From contig NZ_WSUT01000001.1 in the NCBI RefSeq assembly GCF_009789535.1, forward strand, positions 62,001 through 126,000: a stretch of DNA of 64,000 bases, read 5' to 3'. The stretch comes from Sphingomonas carotinifaciens (GTDB lineage: Bacteria > Pseudomonadota > Alphaproteobacteria > Sphingomonadales > Sphingomonadaceae). The translations under genes and the position numbers were made by a program. Below, piece by piece: positions 48,749 through 56,870 of the stretch (positions are counted from its first letter, which is position 1; each line of letters opens with the position of its first letter). The notes beneath the pieces were generated by a model, which ran no database searches, had not been told where the DNA came from, and worked only from the letters and a program-made list of their open reading frames with translations.

Positions 48749-49084
48749 ATGGCCAATCTCCTTTCCGCCACGGACGAGACGTTCGAGGAACTGGTTCTCA
48801 AATCCGATCGCCCGGTGCTGGTCGATTTCACCGCCGCCTGGTGCGGGCCGTGTAAGGCGATGGCGCCGGCGGTCGAAGATGTCGCGCGCGAATATGAAGG
48901 CGAGGCATCAGTCTACCTCGTCGACATTGATGCCAGCCAAGCGACGAGCCAGGCGCACAAGGTTATGGGCGTTCCGACCTTCATGATCTTCAACAAGGGC
49001 GTGCCGGTGCAGCGTTTCACCGGCAGCGTGAGCCGGTCGAAGCTCGCCGCTGCGCTCGAAGCTGTGGTCGAGGGCGATAAGTGA
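48749..49084 (+). CDS. Thioredoxin
   Basis: 111 aa. Classic cytoplasmic thioredoxin with the active site AAWCGPCKAM (Cys32, Cys35), the cis-Pro loop VMGVPTFMIFNKG and no signal peptide. GAAGGAAGAG lies upstream of the ATG at 48749. It sits between two paralogous unknown genes and ahead of tldE/tldD; the next gene overlaps its stop by GTGA. A role in reducing disulfides of an imported peptide or of the partner proteins is inferred from context. Confidence 0.95.
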   Translation: MANLLSATDETFEELVLKSDRPVLVDFTAAWCGPCKAMAPAVEDVAREYEGEASVYLVDIDASQATSQAHKVMGVPTFMIFNKGVPVQRFTGSVSRSKLAAALEAVVEGDK

Positions 49085-49935
49085 CCGGAACCGCCACGGC
49101 CGATTTCGCGCAGACCATCGCGGCGGCGGAAGCGGGGGTGATGCCCAATCCTGTGCCGCTCGTACCAGGGCAGCAGACGGAAATCGAGACGTTCGCGCAT
49201 CGGCACGGCCTCCACACCAGCTTCGTCCATTTGGTGAAAGCCCTGTCGATGTACGATCTGGCCTATTGGCGTCGGGTCGCCGACGTCCTCCGGCCGAGCA
49301 TCGATACGCGTGCCGTCGTGCGAGAGTGGATGGCGTGGGTCTGGAATGCCCCGGAAACGGGGCTGCGCGACGGGGTGAGGGCCGCCGAGCTGCGCGAATG
49401 CTGCGATCGGGTGATGGATCTGCATCTCCAGGCGCTGCGAGGCGCGGCACCGACCCGTGCGGACTGGCGTCAGGCGCGATCTGCGCTTTCGGCGGCACAG
49501 GGTGACGATCCGGTAGCAAATGCCATGTCGGACGTCGCCGCCGCTGCCGCGTGGGACATCGACGTCGCGACCGGCGCGCCGACCGACGTGATTCAGGCAT
49601 GGATCGCTGCCCGCTTCGCCGAGATCGATCATCAGATCGAGTGGACGGACGAAAAGTCGGACACCGCGGACGCCCGTCTCGATGCAATCATGAGCGCAGG
49701 CCAGGCTGCGGTCGAGGCGCTGGAGGCGCAGTCGCGCGATCCGAAGGACCCGGAAACGCAGCGGCTGAAAGCTGACGCCTTCGAACGCGGTGCCCGCATA
49801 TATGCCGCTGCCAATCCGTCCGATCTCGACCGGCGGGAAGAGCTGCGGAACGAGGCGATGGACCGCGTTTACGAAAGCGGCCGTGCCGGGCTGTTGCGCG
49901 CGATTTCCGCCGCACCCGCCACCCCAGACGCATGA
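49081..49935 (+). CDS. Uncharacterised Trp-rich protein B (paralogue of A)
   Basis: 284 aa from a GTG that overlaps the thioredoxin stop. All-helical, soluble, rich in Trp and Ala (HRHGLHTSFVHLVKALSMYD, EWMAWVWNAPETGLRDGV, AAAAWDIDVATGAPTDVIQA). It shares the DWRxAR segment and its surroundings with protein A, and has an extra charged C-terminal ~70 residues (EKSDTADARLDAIMSAG, RLKADAFERGARIYAAA). No family is recognised. Conserved placement suggests that A and B act with thioredoxin and TldD/E. Confidence 0.8.
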   Translation: MTGTATADFAQTIAAAEAGVMPNPVPLVPGQQTEIETFAHRHGLHTSFVHLVKALSMYDLAYWRRVADVLRPSIDTRAVVREWMAWVWNAPETGLRDGVRAAELRECCDRVMDLHLQALRGAAPTRADWRQARSALSAAQGDDPVANAMSDVAAAAAWDIDVATGAPTDVIQAWIAARFAEIDHQIEWTDEKSDTADARLDAIMSAGQAAVEALEAQSRDPKDPETQRLKADAFERGARIYAAANPSDLDRREELRNEAMDRVYESGRAGLLRAISAAPATPDA

Positions 49936-49972
49936 TGCGCGGACTTGAACCGCGCGGACCGGGAGTATGATT

Positions 49973-51367
49973 ATGGCAAGTAGGCCAGCAGTAACCGGCG
50001 TGAATGACGCCGCGCATGAACTTGCGGGTGAGGGGGGCTATCTCCTGAACGAGCCGTCCCATCTGAAGCAGATCGCGCAGGCGGCGACGGAACAGGCGCT
50101 GCGGGCCGGCGTGGACCAAGCCATCGCTTCGGCGAAGGAAAATGGCGGTATCACAATGCGGGCACGGGGCGGCAACTTCGACAACGCCACCCGGGAAGGT
50201 TCGCAGGCCCTGTCGATCAAGGTGTTCGTCGGCGGCCGCACAGGTGAGGCAAGTACCTCAGCACTCTCGCCGATGGCAGTCGAACGCGCGGTCGAGCGCG
50301 CGATCCTGATCGCTCATCAGGTCGAGCCGGATTCAGACTCGGCGCCGCCAGAGCTCGCTTGGCTCGGCACGGACGCGGTAGACGTTCCACTGTTTGCGCC
50401 GTCGGGGCTGACTGCGCAGGACCTCGGGCGGATCGCGCTTGAAATCGAATCCGCGGCGAACGACGCCGCAGACGTCCGCGTGATCGAAGCTGGCGCATCA
50501 AGCATAGATGCTTGCTTGGCCCTCGCCATCGGCCGGGACTTCAGCGGCGTCTATCGCACGTCGCGGCAAAGTCTGTGGTGCTCGGTGATTGCCGAACGCA
50601 ACGGGATGATGGCGCAGGACATGTGGTCGGATATTGATCGGCGTGTTGCGGGGCTGGCCGCGGCGGATGAGGTCGGCGCGAAGGCGGCACAGCGCGCGAC
50701 GCGCAAAGTGGGCGGACGACCGCTGTCGACCACGACTGCCCCGGTTCTGCTGGATGCGACGGTCGCTGCGACGCTGGTCGCCGAAATGGCGTCCGCGTTG
50801 ATGGGCACCGCGCAGGTTGAAGGTGCGACCTACTGGCACGACATGCTCGGCAAACAAGCTGTTGCCGGTCATATCGACTTGGTCGAGGATCCGTTCGAGC
50901 CTTATGGCTTGACGAGCAAGCCTTACGATCATGAAGGGGTCGCGGGGACGGCCCGGCACGTGATCCGCGGCGGCGTACTCGAAGGCTATTTCCTCAACTG
51001 CCTCAATGCACGCAAGCTCGGCACGCGCTCGACGGGCAATGCCGACGGCTGCAACAATCTGACCCTCTCCAGCCGCAATGCGATCGCGACATCGCCCGAA
51101 CTGCTGCGCCAGCTGGATACGGGCCTGTGGGTCACCGAGTTCCTAGGCGGCAGCGCCGATCCGGTCACAGGTAATTACTCAAAGGCAGTAGCCGGCTTCT
51201 GGGTGGAAAACGGCGAGGTCGCCTTCCCGGTGCAGGACACCACGATTGCGGGTGAATTGCCGCAGATGCTGAAGGAACTCGTGACCGTGGGCGGCGACGT
51301 CTACCGGCGCGGGGCGTTCCGCAGCGGCTCGATTCTATTGAACAGCATGCGCATTTCCGGCCGCTGA
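49973..51367 (+). CDS. tldE: TldE/PmbA-type subunit of the TldD/TldE metalloprotease
   Basis: 464 aa from the ATG at 49973 (GGGAG 7 bases upstream); an ATG at 49967 is too close to that site. Family marks: NGGITMRARGGNFDNATREG, GRPLSTTTAPVLLDATVAAT, DLVEDPFEPYGLTSKPYDHE, GVAGTARHVIRGGVLEGYFL, GTRSTGNADG. As in other TldE proteins there is no HExxxH site. TldE pairs with TldD to cleave small unfolded peptides (known for microcin B17 maturation and CcdA turnover). tldD follows after 19 bases. Confidence 0.93.
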   Translation: MASRPAVTGVNDAAHELAGEGGYLLNEPSHLKQIAQAATEQALRAGVDQAIASAKENGGITMRARGGNFDNATREGSQALSIKVFVGGRTGEASTSALSPMAVERAVERAILIAHQVEPDSDSAPPELAWLGTDAVDVPLFAPSGLTAQDLGRIALEIESAANDAADVRVIEAGASSIDACLALAIGRDFSGVYRTSRQSLWCSVIAERNGMMAQDMWSDIDRRVAGLAAADEVGAKAAQRATRKVGGRPLSTTTAPVLLDATVAATLVAEMASALMGTAQVEGATYWHDMLGKQAVAGHIDLVEDPFEPYGLTSKPYDHEGVAGTARHVIRGGVLEGYFLNCLNARKLGTRSTGNADGCNNLTLSSRNAIATSPELLRQLDTGLWVTEFLGGSADPVTGNYSKAVAGFWVENGEVAFPVQDTTIAGELPQMLKELVTVGGDVYRRGAFRSGSILLNSMRISGR

Positions 51368-51386
51368 GCGGGTGCAGGAGGATCCA

Positions 51387-52853
51387 ATGGGTATTAATGG
51401 TCTTATGGCAGCGCTAACGCCGCTCGACGTCGCGGAGCAGCGGCTGCTTGCGCCGAATGACCTCACCCGCGAAGCCGTCGGCAGCGCGCTCGAGAATCTG
51501 ATCGGTAACGGCGCCGATTATGCGGATCTTTATTTCGAGACCGGCCATGCCGAAAACTGGCGGCTGACCAATGGCAGCGTTTCGGCCGCGGCATATTCGA
51601 TTTCGGAAGGGTTCGGCGCGCGCAGCGTCACCGGTGACCAGACCGCCTTTGCCTATTCGGGTGCCATCTCGCCGCAGTCGATCGCGGCGGCTACCAGCAG
51701 CGTGCGCAGCATGCGGCTACACGGCAACGACGCAGCGCGCACCGGGGGTGTCGAGGTACGAGCTCTGGGCTCCCCGAGCCTGATCTATCCGATGGAAGAC
51801 CCGCTGGAGACGCTGGGTGCAGCAGAGAAGATCGCGCTGCTCAAGGACCTTGACGAGCGTAGCCGTGCAGTTGACTCCCGCATTGTACGGATTTCAGCCG
51901 AGTTGCAGGCGTCGCATTCGACGATCCTGATCGCTGGCAGCGATGGGACCTTGGCGGGCGATGCGCGGCCGCAGGTTCAACTGATCCTCTCGGTGCTGGC
52001 GCAGGAAGGCAACCGCCGCGCGTCGGGCAGCGCAACCGCTGGGGGGCGTCACCTGCTGAGCGATTTCACCGGCGAAATGCTGGATCGTTTGATCGCCACT
52101 GCCACCCGGATCGCGTTGACGAATCTGGATGCGCGGCCCGCGCCGTCCGGCATGATGCCGGTCGTGCTTGGTAACGGGTTCCCCGGCATCCTGCTGCACG
52201 AAGCGGTCGGGCACGGGTTGGAAGGCGACGCGCATCGCAAGCGCTCCTCGGTTTTCATCGATCGGATGGGCGACCGGATCGCGGCTTCGAGCGTCACCGT
52301 GATAGACGACGGAACGCTGCCCTGTTTGCGCGGATCGCTGGCGATCGACGATGAGGGGACGCCGTCGTCCCGAAACGTGCTGATCGAGGACGGCCGTCTC
52401 GTCGGACTGATGCAGGATCGCACGAGCGGGCGACTGCTGAACCAAAGACTGACGGGCAATGCCCGGCGCGACGGCTACGACCGTTTGCCGATGCCGCGCA
52501 TGACCAATACCTTTCTAGCGGCTGGCGACTATGATCCCGCGGAGATCGTCGCATCGGTCAAGCATGGCATCTACGCGGCCGATTTCGGCGGTGGCCAGGT
52601 CGACATCACCAGCGGCCAGTTCAATTTTTCCGCGGTTGAGGCCTATCTGATTGAAGACGGGAAGATCACCGCGCCGATCTCCGGCGCCGTGCTGATCGGA
52701 CTGGGGCACGAGGCGCTTAAGAACGTCTCGATGGTCGGCAACAATCTGGCGATGGCAAACGGCGTGTGCGGCAAGGAGGGGCAGACCATACCGGTCTGTG
52801 TAGGCCAGCCGACCGTGCGTATCGACGAGATGGTGATTGGCGGCACTGCCTGA
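51387..52853 (+). CDS. tldD: TldD-type catalytic subunit of the TldD/TldE metalloprotease
   Basis: 488 aa from the ATG at 51387 (GGAGG 6 bases upstream; a GTG at 51372 is the alternative). The zinc motif HEAVGHGLEGD (about residues 270-280) and the conserved GVCGKEGQTIPVCVGQPTVR near the C-terminus, which carries the third ligand Cys, are intact. It is expected to form a heterodimer with the preceding TldE and hydrolyse peptides in the cytoplasm. It is the last gene of the operon that begins with the TonB receptor. Confidence 0.95.
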   Translation: MGINGLMAALTPLDVAEQRLLAPNDLTREAVGSALENLIGNGADYADLYFETGHAENWRLTNGSVSAAAYSISEGFGARSVTGDQTAFAYSGAISPQSIAAATSSVRSMRLHGNDAARTGGVEVRALGSPSLIYPMEDPLETLGAAEKIALLKDLDERSRAVDSRIVRISAELQASHSTILIAGSDGTLAGDARPQVQLILSVLAQEGNRRASGSATAGGRHLLSDFTGEMLDRLIATATRIALTNLDARPAPSGMMPVVLGNGFPGILLHEAVGHGLEGDAHRKRSSVFIDRMGDRIAASSVTVIDDGTLPCLRGSLAIDDEGTPSSRNVLIEDGRLVGLMQDRTSGRLLNQRLTGNARRDGYDRLPMPRMTNTFLAAGDYDPAEIVASVKHGIYAADFGGGQVDITSGQFNFSAVEAYLIEDGKITAPISGAVLIGLGHEALKNVSMVGNNLAMANGVCGKEGQTIPVCVGQPTVRIDEMVIGGTA

Positions 52854-52986
52854 TCCTCAAGGCGTGATCTGCCCGCGGTAAATCATTTTCGGTTCTCCGG
52901 CGTAGGACGGGACGGGGGCAGTCGGAAGAGGCACGATCGCCACGTCTCCGATTTCGCCGGAGAATAGATGAATTCAATAAGGTGGA
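52854..52986. other. Convergent intergenic region with distant inverted repeat
   Basis: CTCCGGCG and CGCCGGAG occur about 60 bases apart and may end both convergent transcripts. The minus strand also has an open segment, without a clear start, reading IHLFSGEIGDVAIVPLP, then TAPVPSYAGEPKMIYRG and QITP, which is protein-like. Confidence 0.4.
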
Positions 52987-54105
52987 TCACGCTTCGCATT
53001 GCAATCCGGCTGGCCGAGAAAGCTCAATCGAGAGCGCGTCATGGAGTCGTGTGACGGCAGAGCTCGCCGCAACAGCTAGGCGCAGATACCGACTCGAAGA
53101 ACCAACTTTGTTGCCGCAATCGCGGATGAAGATGCCATGTCGGGTCAGAAGCCTCTCGCGCAGCTTTGTACCGCTCACGCCTTCCTCCAGCTCGACGAAC
53201 AAGAAGTTGGCAGCTGACGGATAGACCCGAAGCATCGGCAACGCCTGCAGAGCCGTCTCCATCATCTGGCGATCGGCAGCGGTTGCCGCGAGGCTGTCGA
53301 TCAGGGCCTGCGGGCGCGCCGCAACCCACGAGAGGACGAAGGCTGCGAGCCCATTGATATTCCAGAACGGCATCTGACGGCGGAGGCGAGCGGCCGACCG
53401 GGGGGAGGCCACGGCGTAACCGAGCCGGACACCATGCAAACCCAGCGTCTTGCCCATGCTCTTCACGACGATGAGGTTCGGATGATCGAGCGTCAGCGCA
53501 CTTGCGCTCTCGACGTCCGAAAAGTCGATGAACGATTCATCGATGACGATCAGCGACAGGTCGGCAAGCGCCTCGACGATGAATCTGATTTCATCGAGCG
53601 GCATTGCGACCCCTGTCGGATTGTTGGGATTGCTGAGAATAAGCGTTTGAGCCCGGATGGCGCGGACGTGCTTGATCACCCGGCGCGGGTCCAACACGAA
53701 GTCGTCCTCCCGCCGGCGCATCAGCAGATCGAACGCCTTGCCATGTTCGCGGGGGAGGTCCGTCCACTGACCAAATGTCGGGGCGCACGTCATCAGGGGG
53801 CCTTGCGCAGCACGAACGAGCTCGGTGATGATTTCCGTCGACCCGTTTGTGACGACGATGGAGTCGGCGGGAAGGCCGGTCAGCCGGGCCAAGTGGTCCT
53901 GATGTACATCGGCATAGTCGGGATAGTATTTCGTGATCTCGTCGAGCTGGTTGGCAGCATCGGCGAGCAGTTCGGCTCTTGGATAGTGGAGGTTCACCGG
54001 AACGCAGAAGTCGAGAAGCGGGCGATCCGCGGGAGCAGTTTTGCGCACCGCAAAAAACGACGGGTTGTGCGCCGAGCGCGCGAGCAGGTCAGTGGCGGTT
54101 GACAT
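52987..54105 (-). CDS. CobD/HisC-like PLP-dependent enzyme
   Basis: 372 aa, fold-type I. NLHYPRAELLADAANQ, TNGSTEIITELVRAAQ, LSNPNNPTGVAMPLDEI, VIDESFIDFSD and the PLP-lysine stretch VVKSMGKTLGLHGVRLGYAV are all present. Threonine-phosphate decarboxylase (CobD) and histidinol-phosphate aminotransferase share this plan; the partnership with a PduX-like kinase gene, which it overlaps by 17 bases, favours decarboxylation of a phosphorylated threonine or serine. The strong site GGAGG precedes the ATG at 54105. No other cobalamin genes are visible. Confidence 0.85.
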   Translation of the reverse strand: MSTATDLLARSAHNPSFFAVRKTAPADRPLLDFCVPVNLHYPRAELLADAANQLDEITKYYPDYADVHQDHLARLTGLPADSIVVTNGSTEIITELVRAAQGPLMTCAPTFGQWTDLPREHGKAFDLLMRRREDDFVLDPRRVIKHVRAIRAQTLILSNPNNPTGVAMPLDEIRFIVEALADLSLIVIDESFIDFSDVESASALTLDHPNLIVVKSMGKTLGLHGVRLGYAVASPRSAARLRRQMPFWNINGLAAFVLSWVAARPQALIDSLAATAADRQMMETALQALPMLRVYPSAANFLFVELEEGVSGTKLRERLLTRHGIFIRDCGNKVGSSSRYLRLAVAASSAVTRLHDALSIELSRPAGLQCEA

Positions 54106-55033
54106 AGATTCCTCCGGAAATGAAAGCGTGGTCGCCGACGATCGTCACCGCGCCAGCAAGCTCGCGGATTACGGTCTCGTGCAGCACGGTTCCCCGAGCC
54201 GTGTCGGGTCGGTAGAGAATGCCGAGAACAGATCCGCTGTGCGCACAATTGACGCCCAGCGCGCCCGTCGCCTCGGCAATGCGGACGACCTCGTCGAATG
54301 GGGCCTTGTAGAGAATCTGCTGGCTGAGCTTGGCGCTCATTGTCGCGGCTTGCGCGAGCAGCACGGCGTCACCGGCGGCAAGGCCGCAACGGGCCAGGCA
54401 CAGCGCTTCGCGAACCTCTTTTTCGTGTCGCGCATAGACGTGGTGCGCGCGCGCGCGGTCGAACCCGACGGTGTCGACCGCACCCCCGCAATCCAGGATC
54501 AGCACTCGCAGGCACGAAGGGGGAAGGAAGGACCGGAAGACACGGCCGCATAGGTGCCCGACATGCGCTACGCCTGGGATGTGGGTGCAGTCCGACGGCT
54601 CGATCGCGATCAGCGACCGGCAAATATCTGACACCGACGGCGTGATCCCCATGTGATGCAGTGCCGCGCCAAGCGCGGCGACGAGGTCGGCGGTGCTCGA
54701 CGCCATGCCCTTTCCGGTCGGCAGGTCGCTGGCCATTTCGATTTCGAGGCCGTCGCACTCGGCTTCATGCGCGCCAAGCATCGTCAGCAGGCGCGCCACC
54801 TTGCTGTAGCGATCGGGGTCGGCAGTGTGAATCCCCGTGTGGCGGGCCGGACGTACCGTTGCCGTCGAGAAGCGGTCGATCGGGCTGTTGACAAGATAGT
54901 CGATGCCGTCGAGTCGTCCCTGGACGAACTCACCACAGGTGCCGGGGGCGGCCCAGCTCAGCGCTGGTGTATGCGGTCTCGAGCCCCGCGTTTGAGACGC
55001 CGACTTCAGTGTTTCGGAAAGATCGATAAACAT
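54089..55033 (-). CDS. PduX-like GHMP kinase (L-threonine kinase family)
   Basis: 314 aa from the ATG at 55033 (GGAG 8 bases upstream). AAPGTCGEFVQGRLDGIDYL at the start, the GHMP ATP loop DLPTGKGMASSTADLVAAL, and the C-terminal GALGVNCAHSGSVLGILY are characteristic of PduX, which phosphorylates L-threonine for the cobalamin nucleotide loop. First gene of a two-gene operon with the CobD-like enzyme; together they would yield 1-amino-2-propanol phosphate, or ethanolamine phosphate if serine is used. Two TGTCCCG motifs lie 58-75 bases upstream. Confidence 0.85.
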   Translation of the reverse strand: MFIDLSETLKSASQTRGSRPHTPALSWAAPGTCGEFVQGRLDGIDYLVNSPIDRFSTATVRPARHTGIHTADPDRYSKVARLLTMLGAHEAECDGLEIEMASDLPTGKGMASSTADLVAALGAALHHMGITPSVSDICRSLIAIEPSDCTHIPGVAHVGHLCGRVFRSFLPPSCLRVLILDCGGAVDTVGFDRARAHHVYARHEKEVREALCLARCGLAAGDAVLLAQAATMSAKLSQQILYKAPFDEVVRIAEATGALGVNCAHSGSVLGILYRPDTARGTVLHETVIRELAGAVTIVGDHAFISGGIYVNRH

Positions 55034-55090
55034 AGTCGTCTCCGGTGACTGTTCCGGTGACGGAGATGCGCGGCTGCCTTTTCGGGCGAA

Positions 55091-55108
55091 TGTCCCGAAT
55101 ATGTCCCG
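55091..55108 (+). promoter_or_regulatory. Direct repeat TGTCCCG x2, candidate OmpR-family operator
   Basis: TGTCCCGAATATGTCCCG contains two TGTCCCG half-sites exactly 11 bases apart, the spacing used by OmpR/PhoB regulators. It lies upstream of the PduX-like gene. Nearly the same sequence precedes the orphan regulator and the virB operon (58007-58023). Confidence 0.65.
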
Positions 55109-55215
55109 CATGGCGGCTCGACATTCTTCGGATCGACGTAGCCGAAGGGGAGGATGGACCATTCAAGGCCATACCAGCGTAGCCGTTGGCTTACCCGCCG
55201 ATTGACGCGATCGCC

Positions 55216-55222
55216 CGGGACA
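55216..55222 (-). promoter_or_regulatory. Inverted TGTCCCG half-site upstream of the dioxygenase gene
   Basis: CGGGACA is the reverse complement of TGTCCCG. It lies 78 bases before the dioxygenase start, so the divergent promoters each have a copy. A single seven-base match is weak on its own. Confidence 0.4.
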
Positions 55223-55299
55223 TAACATTTCCGGCGCTCGGCAATTTCGGAGAAAAACGACGCCGCAAAACTAGGGGCATCGGATCACAGGAGGCTATG

Positions 55300-56226
55300 A
55301 TGACCCACCACCACGACGATCACAGCGACCACGGCCATGGCATGGCGGAGGACCTGCCGCGCTTCAACGCCCTCATCGCACGGCGGCGAGCGTTGCAGTG
55401 GTTCGCTGGTGCAGGCACTGCCGCGCTCGTTGCGGGCTGCGGCGGTGGCAGTGGATCAGACAGCGACACCAGCTCGGTCAGCACCGTAACCGGATCGACC
55501 ACCACGACCACGACGACGGCCACCCCGACCCCGACTTCGACCACCACGACGACAACGACCACGTCGAGCGGCTGCATCGCCGATCCGACGGAGACGGCTG
55601 GCCCCTATCCGGCCGACGGTACCAACTCGGCGAGCGGTTCCACCTCGAACGCGCTGACGGTTAGCGGGATTGTGCGCAGCGATATCCGACCGAGTTTCAT
55701 CAGCTCGACTACGGTAGCGACCGGCGTGCTCGTTAAGATCACACTCACCGTTGTGAACGTGAACGCGACCTGTGCGCCGCTGGCGGGCTACGCGGTCTAT
55801 CTCTGGCATTGCGACCGCAACGGGCTTTACTCGCTTTATTCCGTCCCGACCGAGAGCTACCTGCGCGGTGTTCAGGTGACGGATGCGAACGGGCAGGTCA
55901 CCTTCACCACCATCTTCCCCGCCGCCTATTCGGGTCGCTACCCCCATATGCACTTCGAGGTGTTTTCGAGCCTTAGCAACGCGATCAGCGGCAAATATGC
56001 GGTACTGACATCGCAACTCGCGATGCCGCTGGCCGAATGCAACACCGTGTTTGCGGATACGTCGCTTTATCCGACGAGTGCACGCAATCTCGCGCAGGTG
56101 ACGATTTCCAGTGACAACGTGTTCGGCGACAACACCGCCGCCCAGATCGCGCAGCAGACACCGACCATGACCGGCAGTCCGAGCGCGGGATATGTCGCCA
56201 CCGCAGTTATCGGTATCGCGGTTTAA
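55300..56226 (+). CDS. Exported intradiol ring-cleavage dioxygenase-like protein
   Basis: 308 aa from the ATG at 55300 (GGAGG 5 bases upstream). A His-rich N-terminus (THHHDDHSDHGHG) is followed by a twin-arginine-like signal (IARRRALQWFAGAGTAALVA) ending in a lipobox-type AGC, a Thr/Pro-rich linker of about 35 residues, and the dioxygenase domain. The iron ligands appear present: Tyr in WHCDRNGLYSLY and Tyr, His, His in AAYSGRYPHMHFEVF. A folded iron enzyme exported by Tat and anchored outside is consistent. The natural substrate is unknown; catechol-type siderophores or lignin-like phenols are possibilities. Confidence 0.88.
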   Translation: MTHHHDDHSDHGHGMAEDLPRFNALIARRRALQWFAGAGTAALVAGCGGGSGSDSDTSSVSTVTGSTTTTTTTATPTPTSTTTTTTTTSSGCIADPTETAGPYPADGTNSASGSTSNALTVSGIVRSDIRPSFISSTTVATGVLVKITLTVVNVNATCAPLAGYAVYLWHCDRNGLYSLYSVPTESYLRGVQVTDANGQVTFTTIFPAAYSGRYPHMHFEVFSSLSNAISGKYAVLTSQLAMPLAECNTVFADTSLYPTSARNLAQVTISSDNVFGDNTAAQIAQQTPTMTGSPSAGYVATAVIGIAV

Positions 56227-56267
56227 TCGGCTTTGACGAGATGCGTGGCGCCCTCTGTCGCCAAGCT

Positions 56268-56296
56268 GCCCCGGCCAACGTGCCCCCAGCCGGGGC
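56268..56296 (+). terminator. Strong hairpin after the dioxygenase gene
   Basis: GCCCCGGC at 56268-56275 pairs with GCCGGGGC at 56289-56296, 42 bases after the stop codon. There is no U-run. Confidence 0.5.
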
Positions 56297-56462
56297 TTAC
56301 AAGCACGGCGACTTTCCTCTGCAGCGGTGCTGATCCCGGGCAGGCGCATGCCTGTCCGGGGTCTCCATTTGCTTAAACAATGCCGCAAACAACAGGGACA
56401 TAGCCGGAAAACATGGTCGCCGCGTCGCCTCAGACCCGCTTCACTGACCTCGTGTAGGCGAC

Positions 56463-56736
56463 TAGAGCGGTTTCCGACCGATCTGCGTCATCGTGATTGC
56501 ATCAGGAAGGCTGCTGGCTAGGAGCGGCGCGAAGCAGGGGCTGGTCTGCCCCTGCGAGCGTCGCGACGACGTCCAGCGGCCTTCCTGATGCAACCCCTTC
56601 GGGGCGGGCCGATTTTTAGCCCAGGGCCACGTCGCTCGTCGGTCACGATGCCCCGGCATCGCTCCGCTCCTCGCTTCTTGCCCTGAACCATAATCGGCTC
56701 CGTCACGATGGCGCAGATCGGTCGGAAACCGCTCTA
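56463..56736. mobile_element. 274-bp MITE with 31-bp terminal inverted repeats
   Basis: The left end TAGAGCGGTTTCCGACCGAT.. (56463-56493) and the right end (56706-56736, inverted) match at 30 of 31 bases. The outer TA on both sides fits the TA target duplication of IS630/Tc1-type elements. Inside is a second inverted pair (TTGCATCAGGAAGGC at 56497-56511 and its complement at 56579-56593) around a hairpin GCAGGGGC/GCCCCTGC (56534-56555). There is no transposase; it is probably moved by an IS630-type enzyme elsewhere. Confidence 0.85.
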
Positions 56737-56870
56737 ACTCAGACGACCAGCGACGAGCCGTCATGACGAGGATGACGACCATGACCGCAGGCTGGTTTAT
56801 GGCCTGAAGGTCGATGGCGAGCAGGTAGTGGAAGTGTCGCCGCGCGCTATACTTTCTGGCGTCCGCCAGC

